Assembly (NCBI GenBank): GCA_964573705.1
Contig: CAZNLT010000007.1
Span: 3,211 to 67,210, forward strand
Source: JAABSQ01 sp964573705
Lineage (GTDB): Bacteria; Desulfobacterota; Desulfobacteria; Desulfobacterales; Desulfococcaceae
Length of the DNA stretch: 64,000 bases
Direction of reading: 5' to 3'
Below, piece after piece: positions 1-7,887 of the stretch. Position numbers and translations under genes: made by a program. Position 1 is the stretch's first letter; the number at the start of each line of letters is the position of its first letter. Under the pieces are notes generated by a model that saw only the letters and a program-made list of their open reading frames with translations, made no database searches and was not told where the DNA came from.

Positions 1-499
1 CCACATCGATAATGCACGGATTCAGCCCGGCCAACTGAACGAGATTGACATAGTCATTGACCATCTCTTTTTTGGCGGCAACCAGAAGTACATTCATCTG
101 GTTGGGGTTGGTTTCATTTTCCCCGATGATCTGGAAATCGATCCGAACGTCATTGATATCGAAGGGGATATATTGTTCCGCCTCAAAATGGATGGTTTCC
201 TGGAGTTGCTCTTCTTCCATGGTGGGCACACTGATGTTTTTGACAATGGTGGAATACCCGCCCACAGAGATGGCCACATTGTTTTCCTTGATCTTATGAA
301 TCTTGAACAATTGCCGAATGGAATCGGCCACCGCCTCGGGGTTTCGAATATTCCCTTCCTCGATTAAGCCCGGAACGATATCGATCATACCGAACCTGTT
401 CAGATTCCATCCTTTTTTTTTGTCTTCCACTTCGGCGAGTTTTAAGGTGCGCGAGCCGATATCCAATCCCACAAGGTAGGTCTTTTTCCCGAATACCAT
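1..499 (-). CDS. pilM: Type IV pilus assembly protein PilM (partial)
   Basis: This is the N-terminal ~166 residues of PilM, the actin-like cytoplasmic ATPase that binds PilN and links the inner-membrane alignment complex (PilMNOP) to the pilus motor. The gene runs leftward off the window, so its C-terminus and the expected pilNOPQ partners are not visible. The reading starts MVFGKKTYLVGLDIGSRTLK, with the phosphate-1 motif GLDIGS of the FtsA/PilM fold, followed by the typical PilM stretches VAISVGGYSTIVK and HFEAEQYIPFDI. The start is the ATG at 499; the frame is not supported upstream of it. The identification is secure for the part that can be read. Confidence 0.93.
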   Translation of the reverse strand, partial: MVFGKKTYLVGLDIGSRTLKLAEVEDKKKGWNLNRFGMIDIVPGLIEEGNIRNPEAVADSIRQLFKIHKIKENNVAISVGGYSTIVKNISVPTMEEEQLQETIHFEAEQYIPFDINDVRIDFQIIGENETNPNQMNVLLVAAKKEMVNDYVNLVQLAGLNPCIIDV

Positions 500-1023
500 A
501 GTAAACTCTTTATTTCTTAGGGAATGAAGAGAAGGGTTGCCCCAATCCTGAATTGATGTTCCATCATCGCGTCTTATTCCAACTTATATGAAAACGACCG
601 GCAAAATTCTGTGAATAATTTGGCTTAATCGGGAACAGCAGTTTTGCTATACCAGATATTGGAGGAAAACGCCAATATTTTATTGAAAAAGCAAGAGGTT
701 TGCTTTATTATTCAGCCATAAAATGCGTATCGCACTTAGTTGGTTGCATGTGTAAGGATTAATTCCGATCGATCTTTTCTTTTGAACAAGAGGTCGCCAA
801 TCAAATAGCAGCATTTTGCGAAAAGTGTCAATGGAAAATCTCAGCCGAATCAGAAGTCTCCCATGGGGTTCCGCCGAAATCACTAAATTCGATTTGGTTC
901 AACAATTCAATGGGTATGCATACGTATTCCTTGGGTAGGATTTCCCTGCTTCCTCTCTTCACAGCTTCTCTCATCGTCCAAAACGCCGAAAATCGGAGAA
1001 AATTTTAAATTCCGGCTCAAACT
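500..1023. other. Intergenic region, pilM to histidine kinase
   Basis: About 520 bp divergent region between pilM (minus) and the sensor kinase gene (plus). Short open frames exist on both strands but have no ribosome-binding site or recognisable product. It must hold the promoters for both flanking genes. I see no consensus sigma-54 site and no clear sigma-70 pair. Confidence 0.5.
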
Positions 1024-2448
1024 ATGATATCCCCGCACACTTCAGAAGAGAAGGCCAAGCCGTTCAGGCTGGTAAAGTATTTTACTTTTACCAGCCTGGC
1101 CACCATATTCGCAGGCACCATGATCCTGTGCTTCTTAAACATTCACTGGGCGAGGACCCTCCAGTTCAAACAAAGCGAAGATTACGCCCATCTGCTGATC
1201 GAGAACCTGAATCATCAAATCTATACCCAGTTTCAAGTCCCGGTTTATTATCTTTTCGGAAAAATTCAGCTGCGGGACAAAAGGCAATTCGAATTGATGG
1301 ACCGTATCGTTCGAAATACGCTGCACAGTTTCAAGGTGGAAACGGTAAATCTCTATGATGCTAAAAACAACATCATCTCCTACAGCTTCGATCCCGATCT
1401 GGTCGGCAGAAAAGACGTGGGAGGCCAGGAATATCTGAGCGCCGTCGCCGGAAAATCCACTTCCAAATTGATCCAGAAAGGCGATTTCTGGAAGGTCTGG
1501 CTCGGTTTTCCCGAAGAGATCAAGGTATATACATTTGCACCCCTCCGGGAAGCCAGACCCTTGACCCCGATTTCCGGAAAAGTGTTGGGCGTTGTAGAGA
1601 TTGTTCAGGACATGTCCGAGGATTATCAAACCATTTTCAATTTTCAGATCCGGATTGTGATCACCTGCGCGATCGTCATGAGCCTGCTCCTGCTGATCCT
1701 GATTTTCGTGGTAAAGCGGGGAGAGAAAATTATTCAACAACGAACCCTGGAAAGAATCCGACTGAAAGAGCAATTGGGTCGGGCCGAACGATTGTCGGCC
1801 TTAGGAGAAATGGTGGCCGGCATTTCCCATGAAATCCGGAACCCGCTGGGGATCATCCGAAGTTCGGCCGAGTTGTTGAAAAAAAAGATGGCCAGGACCG
1901 AACCTTCCAACTCGATTCCGGACATCATCGTGGAAGAAGCCGGCCGGCTCAACAATATCATCACCGATTTTCTGGATTATGCCCGACCCAGAGCCCCTCA
2001 CATGGCGCCCTGCCGTATCGATGAAGTGCTCAAAAAAAATCTGGCCTTTTTGGAACCTCAACTGGGAGACCAGGGATACCAGGTCCAAAAACACTACAAC
2101 GGCGATATTCCCATGGTAATGGCCGATTCGGATATGATGTACCAGGTGTTTCTAAATATTCTGATCAATGCGATCCAGGCCATGCCGGGCGGCGGGGAAA
2201 TCCAGATCGGGATCGAATCCGTGAAAAATCAAGTGATCGTCTCCTTCAAGGACAAGGGTGAGGGGATTCCGGAGGATAAACTTCAGAAGATCTGGGACCC
2301 CTTTTTTACCACCAAAGAAACCGGCACCGGACTCGGATTGGGTATCGTCAAAAATATCGTGGAGGCCCACAACGGGTCCATCACTATTGGGAACAGACCC
2401 ATTTACGGAGCCGAGGTCACGATTGCCCTGCCGGCAAAAACGGAGTAA
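1024..2448 (+). CDS. Membrane sensor histidine kinase (NtrB/ZraS type)
   Basis: Sensor kinase of 474 residues that should autophosphorylate on a histidine and pass phosphate to the response regulator encoded 4 bp downstream. Two membrane segments (about residues 18-43 and 209-231) enclose a ~165-residue extracytoplasmic sensor domain of Cache/PAS-like length. The cytoplasmic part has the HisKA H-box (ISHEIRNPLG, His269), an N-box (NILINAIQAMP), and G-boxes (DKGEGIPE, TGLGLGI) of a complete HATPase domain. There is no cytoplasmic PAS or receiver domain. The start ATG lacks a strong Shine-Dalgarno, so the exact N-terminus is uncertain. PilS is conceivable because pilM is next door, but PilS normally has about six membrane segments, so I do not use that name. 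The signal sensed is unknown. Confidence 0.9.
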   Translation: MISPHTSEEKAKPFRLVKYFTFTSLATIFAGTMILCFLNIHWARTLQFKQSEDYAHLLIENLNHQIYTQFQVPVYYLFGKIQLRDKRQFELMDRIVRNTLHSFKVETVNLYDAKNNIISYSFDPDLVGRKDVGGQEYLSAVAGKSTSKLIQKGDFWKVWLGFPEEIKVYTFAPLREARPLTPISGKVLGVVEIVQDMSEDYQTIFNFQIRIVITCAIVMSLLLLILIFVVKRGEKIIQQRTLERIRLKEQLGRAERLSALGEMVAGISHEIRNPLGIIRSSAELLKKKMARTEPSNSIPDIIVEEAGRLNNIITDFLDYARPRAPHMAPCRIDEVLKKNLAFLEPQLGDQGYQVQKHYNGDIPMVMADSDMMYQVFLNILINAIQAMPGGGEIQIGIESVKNQVIVSFKDKGEGIPEDKLQKIWDPFFTTKETGTGLGLGIVKNIVEAHNGSITIGNRPIYGAEVTIALPAKTE

Positions 2449-2452
2449 ATCC

Positions 2453-3838
2453 ATGGATACCATTTTGATTGTGGATGATGAAAAAAATTACACGCTGATT
2501 TTGAGTGCCGTGCTGGAAGAGGAAGGCTATGAAGCGCTGACCGCGAACAGCGCCTCGGAAGCGCTGGCCCTCCTTTCCGAGGCCGAGGTGGATCTGGTTT
2601 TGACCGACATGAAGATGCCGGAGACGGACGGGATTTCACTCCTGGAAAGCGTCAAAGAAAAGGACTCCGAATTGCCGGTGATCATGATGACCGCATACGG
2701 CACTGTGGAAAAAGCGGTGGAAGCCATGCAAAAGGGCGCCCACAATTATATCCTCAAGCCCTTCGATAATGACAGTCTCGTGGTATACGTCCGGAAAGCC
2801 TTGGACATGTATCGGATGGTCAAAGAGAATCGACATCTGCGCAATTCCATGAAATCCCGCTATCAATTCGATAACATCATCGGCAAAAGCAAAGCCATGC
2901 GGGACGTATTCGAAACCATTCAAAAAATCGCGCCGGCCACCGCCACCGTATTGATCGAGGGGGAAAATGGAACCGGAAAGGAACTGGTAGCCAAATCGAT
3001 CCACTTCAACAGCCCCCGGCGCAATGAACCTTTTATTGCGGTCAATTGTTCGGCTTTATCCGAAAATCTTCTGGAAAGCGAGCTGTTCGGCCATGAAAAA
3101 GGGGCGTTTACCGGGGCGGCGACCATGAAAAAGGGTCGTTTCGAGCTGGCGGACCGGGGGACCCTCTTCCTGGACGAAATCGGCGAACTTTCGGCAAATA
3201 TTCAGGTTAAACTTCTGAGAGTTTTGCAGGAAAAGGTTTTCGAGCGGGTGGGCGGTACCCGCCCGATCACGGTGGATATTCGGGTGATCGCGGCTACCAA
3301 CAAAAACCTGAAGGAGGAGGTTTTGCTGGGCCGATTCAGGGAGGACCTCTTTTACCGGCTGAATGTCCTTCATATCGTCATGCCCCCCCTGCGGAACCGG
3401 GTGGAGGACATTCGTCTTCTGGTTCACCATTTTATCGATAAGTACCGAAACGAACGAAAGGCGGACATCCCGGCGATCAAGGGGATCGATCAGGATGTGG
3501 AGCGGCTCTTTTATGAATACGCGTGGCCGGGCAATGTGCGGGAACTCGAAAATGTGATTGAACGGGCCGTCATTCTCTGCCCCGGCGACATCATACGGGT
3601 GTCCGATCTGCCCCAAAATTTCAAGGCCAATGCCTACAGCACGCTGCATCTCGAGGGCATTCCCGCCAATGCCAATCTATCGGAAACCTTGACCGAAATT
3701 GAAAAATCGATGATCACCCGGGCACTCAAGATGACCGACTATGTTCAGGCCCATGCGGCCAGAATGCTCGGAATCGGAAAAAGCGGGCTCAATCAGAAGA
3801 TCAAGAAATACAATCTGGAGGTGGGGTCTAAAAAATAA
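2453..3838 (+). CDS. Sigma-54-dependent response regulator (NtrC family)
   Basis: A 461-residue NtrC-type activator that turns on sigma-54 promoters when phosphorylated by the adjacent kinase. Receiver domain at residues ~1-120 with phosphoacceptor Asp52 (in LVLTDMKMPETDG); AAA+ domain at ~140-375 with Walker A GENGTGKE, the sigma-54 contact loop GAFTGA, and Walker B GTLFLDEIGEL; C-terminal Fis-type helix-turn-helix (AARMLGIGKSGLNQKIKKY). The frame is open further upstream inside the kinase gene, but the ATG at 2453 gives the exact receiver N-terminus (MDTILIVDDE) and sits 4 bp after the kinase stop, so the two are translationally coupled. Target promoters were not identified in the window. 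Confidence 0.94.
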   Translation: MDTILIVDDEKNYTLILSAVLEEEGYEALTANSASEALALLSEAEVDLVLTDMKMPETDGISLLESVKEKDSELPVIMMTAYGTVEKAVEAMQKGAHNYILKPFDNDSLVVYVRKALDMYRMVKENRHLRNSMKSRYQFDNIIGKSKAMRDVFETIQKIAPATATVLIEGENGTGKELVAKSIHFNSPRRNEPFIAVNCSALSENLLESELFGHEKGAFTGAATMKKGRFELADRGTLFLDEIGELSANIQVKLLRVLQEKVFERVGGTRPITVDIRVIAATNKNLKEEVLLGRFREDLFYRLNVLHIVMPPLRNRVEDIRLLVHHFIDKYRNERKADIPAIKGIDQDVERLFYEYAWPGNVRELENVIERAVILCPGDIIRVSDLPQNFKANAYSTLHLEGIPANANLSETLTEIEKSMITRALKMTDYVQAHAARMLGIGKSGLNQKIKKYNLEVGSKK

Positions 3839-3958
3839 GACAGGGGGTTCACTGCAACAGCAAACCAGCCACGATCACCGTTTCGGCCACCTGCATAGAA
3901 CTCAGGCTTGGCCGAAACGAGGATCAAAGCCGGCAAACCCCTGATAAGGAAGAGGAAA

Positions 3959-4672
3959 TCAGGTCGGGCTGGGTTCGGCTGCGGGGGTTTTGGCCACCCG
4001 TTCTTTGACCAGGTCGATATAGGTGGCGTCCGGATAATCCGCCATCAGCGTCTCATATGCATGGGTGCTCTTTTCCGGCATTCCCATTTGCGCATAGATT
4101 CGGCCCAGATTGAAAAAGGCCTCGGGTTTCATCAAAGGGTTCGTTCCGGAGGTGATCATTTCAAGATACCGGACCGCCCCGGACAGATCTCCTTTTCCCT
4201 CATAAGAATAGGCCAGGCTGGCGAGAATGAGATTTTTCAGGGACGGATAGCTGTCCGCATCCCGAAGCGCCCTTTCATAGAGTTCGATGGACCGATCATA
4301 GGCCCCGGCTTCAAATGCGATGTCGCCGAAAGCAATTCTGGCCAGTCTGCCGCCGTCTTTATCCGCATATTTATCCAGGAGGGTCTGAAACTCCTGACTC
4401 ACCGCCTCATAGGCCTTTTCCGGACCCTCTTCTTCCGACAGGGTGTTATACCGCTCCCTTGCGTTGTTCATCATGGCGAAGGCCCGGTTTTCGGCCTTTT
4501 CGGAAAAATACAAAACCCCCGACACGACAATCACGATCGCAAACAGGACCCCCAGCCCGGCCGCGATTTGGACCTTATGCTCCAGCACATATCGCATCAG
4601 GCTCTGGGTAAAGGTAAGAAATTCATCCGGTTCCTTCAACAGCTGCTTTCGCGTCTTTTTTTTCTTCGCCAT
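3959..4672 (-). CDS. TPR membrane protein, YfgM-like
   Basis: A 237-residue protein with a short basic cytoplasmic N-terminus (AKKKKTRKQLLKE), one membrane anchor at about residues 35-57, and a periplasmic domain of tetratricopeptide-like helices (for example AFGDIAFEAGAYDRSIELYERAL and EAFFNLGRIYAQMGMPEKS). This layout matches YfgM-type proteins, which associate with the SecYEG translocon and periplasmic chaperones. The ATG is preceded by GGGAGGACTG on the coding strand, a good ribosome-binding site. It is convergent with the response-regulator gene and not obviously in an operon. The TPR anchor architecture is clear; the YfgM role is an inference. Confidence 0.72.
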   Translation of the reverse strand: MAKKKKTRKQLLKEPDEFLTFTQSLMRYVLEHKVQIAAGLGVLFAIVIVVSGVLYFSEKAENRAFAMMNNARERYNTLSEEEGPEKAYEAVSQEFQTLLDKYADKDGGRLARIAFGDIAFEAGAYDRSIELYERALRDADSYPSLKNLILASLAYSYEGKGDLSGAVRYLEMITSGTNPLMKPEAFFNLGRIYAQMGMPEKSTHAYETLMADYPDATYIDLVKERVAKTPAAEPSPT

Positions 4673-4767
4673 CAGTCCTCCCTTACGTGTGTCAACAATG
4701 AATGACCTTGTTCAATTTTATCCCATTGATTTCACCAAAGCGCATTTCAAACAGCGGGATGCCCGGC

Positions 4768-5202
4768 CTACCAGACCAGCATCTGATGAATCCATCCTTT
4801 GTCCCCGTCCGCGTGGCGGATTTGGAGCCATTCCCCTTTTCGTTCTATCACTGTAAAGGGCACCCCCCTTTCGACCGTAAAGACGATGTCATGATCGGTC
4901 CCCGGTCCGGAGCGGACATTGCACTTGTTCTTATTCACGATAACCGATGAATCGCCGTTCACCAGTTTTCGAAATATCCATCCCTTGTCCCCTTCGAAAT
5001 CCTTGAAATAATACCACTCCCCGGATGTCTGAAGAACCTCTATCGGATGATATTTCTCAAGTTTCCACAAGAGTTTGTATTGAGTCCCGGGTCCGGACCG
5101 GACATTGGCCAGGTCCACCTCGACTGCGACCCGCTCCGCCCATGCCGCAGCGGCCCAGAACACCACCAGCCAGGCGACAAACATCCATTTGCATTTCATC
5201 AT
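4768..5202 (-). CDS. Secreted protein with two bacterial SH3 domains
   Basis: About 144 residues, exported by a signal peptide (MMKCKWMFVAWLVVFWAAAAWA, cleavage after AWA), then two SH3 type 3 modules. Both carry the family hallmark NVRSGPGT (residues near 35 and 95) and end in a GWI motif (EGDKGWIF, DGDKGWIH). Such domains commonly bind peptidoglycan or peptide ligands in the periplasm. I chose the ATG at 5202 over the upstream 5244 start because GGAGGGGGTGTC lies immediately before it and the signal peptide begins there. It is the last gene of the Fur-FeoA/radical SAM/phosphatase run, 41 bp after the phosphatase. The biological role is unknown. Confidence 0.85.
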   Translation of the reverse strand: MMKCKWMFVAWLVVFWAAAAWAERVAVEVDLANVRSGPGTQYKLLWKLEKYHPIEVLQTSGEWYYFKDFEGDKGWIFRKLVNGDSSVIVNKNKCNVRSGPGTDHDIVFTVERGVPFTVIERKGEWLQIRHADGDKGWIHQMLVW

Positions 5203-5243
5203 GACACCCCCTCCATGGAGATATGTTTTGGTCGGCCAGTTCA

Positions 5244-5885
5244 TCAGGCATGGAAAAATTCGAGCTGGGGCAATTTCACGCAGGTCAGCTTATTGCCGTA
5301 GACCGCGCCGGTATCGACCCCGATCTTGTTCGACATCACCAGCGGTTCCGTAAAAGGGGTATGACCGAACACCACCAGTTTTTCAAAATCATAGGTGGAG
5401 TAGATGAATTTTTCCCGGATCCACAGCAGGTCTTCATTTTTTTGTTGGTCCAAGGGCACCTTTTCTTTGAGACCGGCATGAACAAAAATGTATTTTTCAG
5501 TTTCATGAAAAAGCGTCAAAGAGGATAAAAAATTGCGGTGAGCGACCGGTATCGGATCGGGTTCGTTTTGATCGGAATGGTCCAGATAATTTTCCAGAGT
5601 CTGGTTTCCGCCGTTCATCAGATAAATAGACCGGTCCACCCCGTTCAGATAGAGTTCCAGCATCTCCTCGTGATTTCCTTTAAGGAAGACGACATCCCTA
5701 AAACGGGTCTTCAGGCGAATCAGATATTCCACCACTTCAAAGGAGCTGGGGCCCCGATCGATATAGTCGCCGAGAAAGACCAGGGTATCTTGAGCCGGAT
5801 CGATTTCATGGCCGATCTGATCCATGAGGGTGCGCAACTTGTCCAGGCATCCATGAATATCCCCGATGGCATAGATATTGCTCAT
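5244..5885 (-). CDS. Metallophosphatase, PrpA-like Ser/Thr protein phosphatase
   Basis: A 213-residue calcineurin-like phosphoesterase. All metal-binding signatures of the PPP family are present in order: GDIHG (residue ~8), GDYIDRG (~40), GNHEEM (~70), a later HAGL (~145) and GHTPF (~176). The size and order match bacterial PrpA/PrpB and diadenosine tetraphosphatase-like enzymes. The substrate could therefore be phosphoprotein or Ap4A, and sequence alone does not decide. It starts 3 bp after the stop of the radical SAM gene, so it is co-transcribed with it. A Ser/Thr kinase lies about 33 kb away in this window, but nothing links the two. Confidence 0.88.
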   Translation of the reverse strand: MSNIYAIGDIHGCLDKLRTLMDQIGHEIDPAQDTLVFLGDYIDRGPSSFEVVEYLIRLKTRFRDVVFLKGNHEEMLELYLNGVDRSIYLMNGGNQTLENYLDHSDQNEPDPIPVAHRNFLSSLTLFHETEKYIFVHAGLKEKVPLDQQKNEDLLWIREKFIYSTYDFEKLVVFGHTPFTEPLVMSNKIGVDTGAVYGNKLTCVKLPQLEFFHA

Positions 5886-5888
5886 AGA

Positions 5889-6824
5889 TCAGGACAGCAT
5901 GAATACCCGCCGGGGTTTGTCCAGACGGGTAATCCCTTCTTCTTTCGCCGCCTGAAAGGCCGATTCGACATCCTTTTTGGAAGGATACTTCTCCAACCCC
6001 TTCACCCGGGCCGCATCTCCGCAAGGCCTGTATTGCGGCATTATATTCACATAGCTGTTTTTGGAAACCCTCCGTGCGATAAACCGCATGATCTCCCGGG
6101 TACCGGCAAGACCCTCGGGCAGAACCAGGTGACGAATCAACAGTCCCCGCAGCGCCAGTCCCGAATCGTCGATGACCAGGTCCCCGACCTGGCGATGCAT
6201 TTCCAGCACCGCATTCCGGGCCGCTTCCGGGTAATCCGGCGCATCGCAGCTTTCCCGGGCGAGATCCGAATTCCAGAATTTGAAATCGGGCATGTACATA
6301 TCGATCACCCCCTCCAGAATCCTTAAAGATTCGACCCGATCATAGGCGCTGGAATTATAAACCAGGGGAACTTTCAATCCCTTTTCAACCGCGATGTCGA
6401 GACCGGCCAGTAGTTGAGGGATTACATGCGACGGGGTGACGAAATTGATGTTGTGGCATCCCCGGCTCTGCAACTCGAGCATGATCCGGGCAAGCTGAAC
6501 CGGCTCGGCTTTGTAGCCCTCCGCCTCATGGCTGATATCGTAATTCTGGCAAAACCGGCACATCAGATTGCAATGGGTGAAAAAGATCGTTCCCGATCCC
6601 TGGGTGCCCACCAGGGGTTTTTCTTCCCCGAAATGGGGGCCGTAGCTGGAGATCCATGCACGCCGCCCGGTGTTGCAGATTCCGGTTTCCCCTTCCAGCC
6701 GGTTCACCCGGCACCGCCGCGGGCACAGGGTGCAGGATGCCATCTCCTCCCGGGCCTGTTTCACCTTGTTTCCGAGATAGCCCTTCTCGAATGTTTGGAT
6801 GTAAACCGGTTCCACCGATGCCAT
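5889..6824 (-). CDS. Radical SAM protein, PflX-like activating-enzyme family
   Basis: A 311-residue radical SAM protein of the group annotated as uncharacterised Fe-S protein PflX, homologous to pyruvate formate-lyase activating enzyme. An N-terminal cysteine-rich module (CTLCPRRCRVNR, then GICNTG) precedes the SAM-cluster motif CNLMCRFCQN (CxxxCxxC, about residue 86). Further family stretches are HNINFVTPSHVIPQ and YMPDFKFW. The substrate of this subgroup is not established. It starts 2 bp after the Fur-FeoA stop and ends 3 bp before the phosphatase, which gives a tight operon and hints at control by iron or redox state through the Fur-type regulator. Confidence 0.88.
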   Translation of the reverse strand: MASVEPVYIQTFEKGYLGNKVKQAREEMASCTLCPRRCRVNRLEGETGICNTGRRAWISSYGPHFGEEKPLVGTQGSGTIFFTHCNLMCRFCQNYDISHEAEGYKAEPVQLARIMLELQSRGCHNINFVTPSHVIPQLLAGLDIAVEKGLKVPLVYNSSAYDRVESLRILEGVIDMYMPDFKFWNSDLARESCDAPDYPEAARNAVLEMHRQVGDLVIDDSGLALRGLLIRHLVLPEGLAGTREIMRFIARRVSKNSYVNIMPQYRPCGDAARVKGLEKYPSKKDVESAFQAAKEEGITRLDKPRRVFMLS

Positions 6825-6826
6825 GC

Positions 6827-7504
6827 CTACTTCTCCGGACGCACCAGAATCTTTTGCGCCATTCCCCGGCCCAGGGCATACCGTTTACGGTCTAATGCGA
6901 CTACCAACTGCCCTTTCCCGGAATTGGAAATCACCTCCACCTTGTCTCCGACCCGAATCCCCATGCTGACCAGCCGCATTCGAGAGGTCCGTCCGCCGGT
7001 CACTTCCCGAACCGTCAGCACCTCCCGGGATTTGGCCATGGTCAGCGGAATCAGGGGCCCCGGTTTTCCCAGGCAATCGCCGCAGATGCCGTAAATCTTC
7101 AACCCGTGTTGAAGCATATGGAATCCCCGGGAAGCGGCGATCCGCACCTGACGGTTTTCCAGATCATCGTCCTTGAATTCGACGATCTTCCCGCACCGGG
7201 TGCAGATCAGATGGTCATGGTGCTGACCCAGATGGCGATGCTCGTAGCGCACCTCGCCGTTGTCGAACTCGTTTTTCTGAGCAAATCCGAACCGGCACAT
7301 GAGATTCAAGGTATCTGTAACAAATTTCGCCTCAAAATCATAGCCGTTATTGCCAAGGAGGGCGATCAGGTCCTGCTCGGTGACATGGTGTTCCGTTCCT
7401 AGAAACACCTCGAGGATCTTGAACCGATCTTCGAAATGGTCGATATTTTCATGTTCGAACAGTTCTTTGAACTGTTCTTTTTCCTGATGATGGATCTGCT
7501 TCAT
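6827..7504 (-). CDS. Fur-family regulator fused to a FeoA domain
   Basis: A 225-residue protein with two parts. Residues ~15-145 form a Fur-type metalloregulator: winged helix with FVTDTLNLMCRFGFA, the His-rich metal site (HHDHLICTRCG) and the structural zinc pair CTRC / CGDC. Residues ~150-222 form a FeoA/SH3-like domain (REVTGGRTSRMRLVSMGIRVGD, then VALDRKRYALGRGMAQKILV). Stand-alone FeoA helps the FeoB ferrous-iron transporter; in DtxR/MntR-type repressors a similar domain modulates metal response. No feoB is present here. The fusion is seen directly in one uninterrupted frame. It heads a tight run with the radical SAM and phosphatase genes. Weak ribosome-binding site at the ATG used. Confidence 0.88.
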   Translation of the reverse strand: MKQIHHQEKEQFKELFEHENIDHFEDRFKILEVFLGTEHHVTEQDLIALLGNNGYDFEAKFVTDTLNLMCRFGFAQKNEFDNGEVRYEHRHLGQHHDHLICTRCGKIVEFKDDDLENRQVRIAASRGFHMLQHGLKIYGICGDCLGKPGPLIPLTMAKSREVLTVREVTGGRTSRMRLVSMGIRVGDKVEVISNSGKGQLVVALDRKRYALGRGMAQKILVRPEK

Positions 7505-7579
7505 GGCATGGCAAACGCGATGTAAATCTCAGTGGCGGTAAATATCCGGCAGACGGAGCAGAGCGGCATTCACACTCGT

Positions 7580-7825
7580 TTACCGGGATGCTCCGGGAAT
7601 TTCATAGGTGGTGCAGGACCCGCTGGAGCACTTGCGGTTCTCGGTCTTCACTCCGGATGAAGCGCCGGTGTCGCCCATGGCGAAATTGGTGGTGCTGAGT
7701 ACCCTTTCAAAGTTTTCGGAGCGGCATTTGGGGCACCCCATTTCCACATCCTCCTCCGAGCTTCGGGTCACCAGGATTTCAAAAAATTCATCACATTCCA
7801 GACATTTAAATTCATAAATCGGCAC
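7580..7825 (-). CDS. FmdB-family zinc-ribbon protein
   Basis: An 81-residue protein that begins MPIYEFKCLECDEFFE and has a second CPKC pair (GCPKCRSENFERV), the CxxC...CxxC pattern of the FmdB/CxxC-CxxC-SSSS regulatory-protein family. The C-terminal tail is serine- and cysteine-rich. It uses a GTG start, supported by an AAGGAGTG ribosome-binding site. Family members are small putative metal-binding regulators of unknown mechanism. It lies 75 bp upstream of the Fur-FeoA gene on the same strand and may be co-transcribed. Confidence 0.88.
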   Translation of the reverse strand: MPIYEFKCLECDEFFEILVTRSSEEDVEMGCPKCRSENFERVLSTTNFAMGDTGASSGVKTENRKCSSGSCTTYEIPGASR

Positions 7826-7887
7826 GTTTCACTCCTTTCGTCACGTGATTGATGTTCGAACCCCGAAATGTATCACATTCCACCGCG

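Noticed and set aside
680..883. 67-residue minus-strand frame in the pilM gap
   Set aside because: No ribosome-binding site, no signal peptide, odd composition; likely chance.
1024..3838. PilS/PilR identity for the two-component pair
   Set aside because: Kinase has two membrane segments and a periplasmic domain, unlike the six-helix PilS; closeness to pilM alone is not enough.
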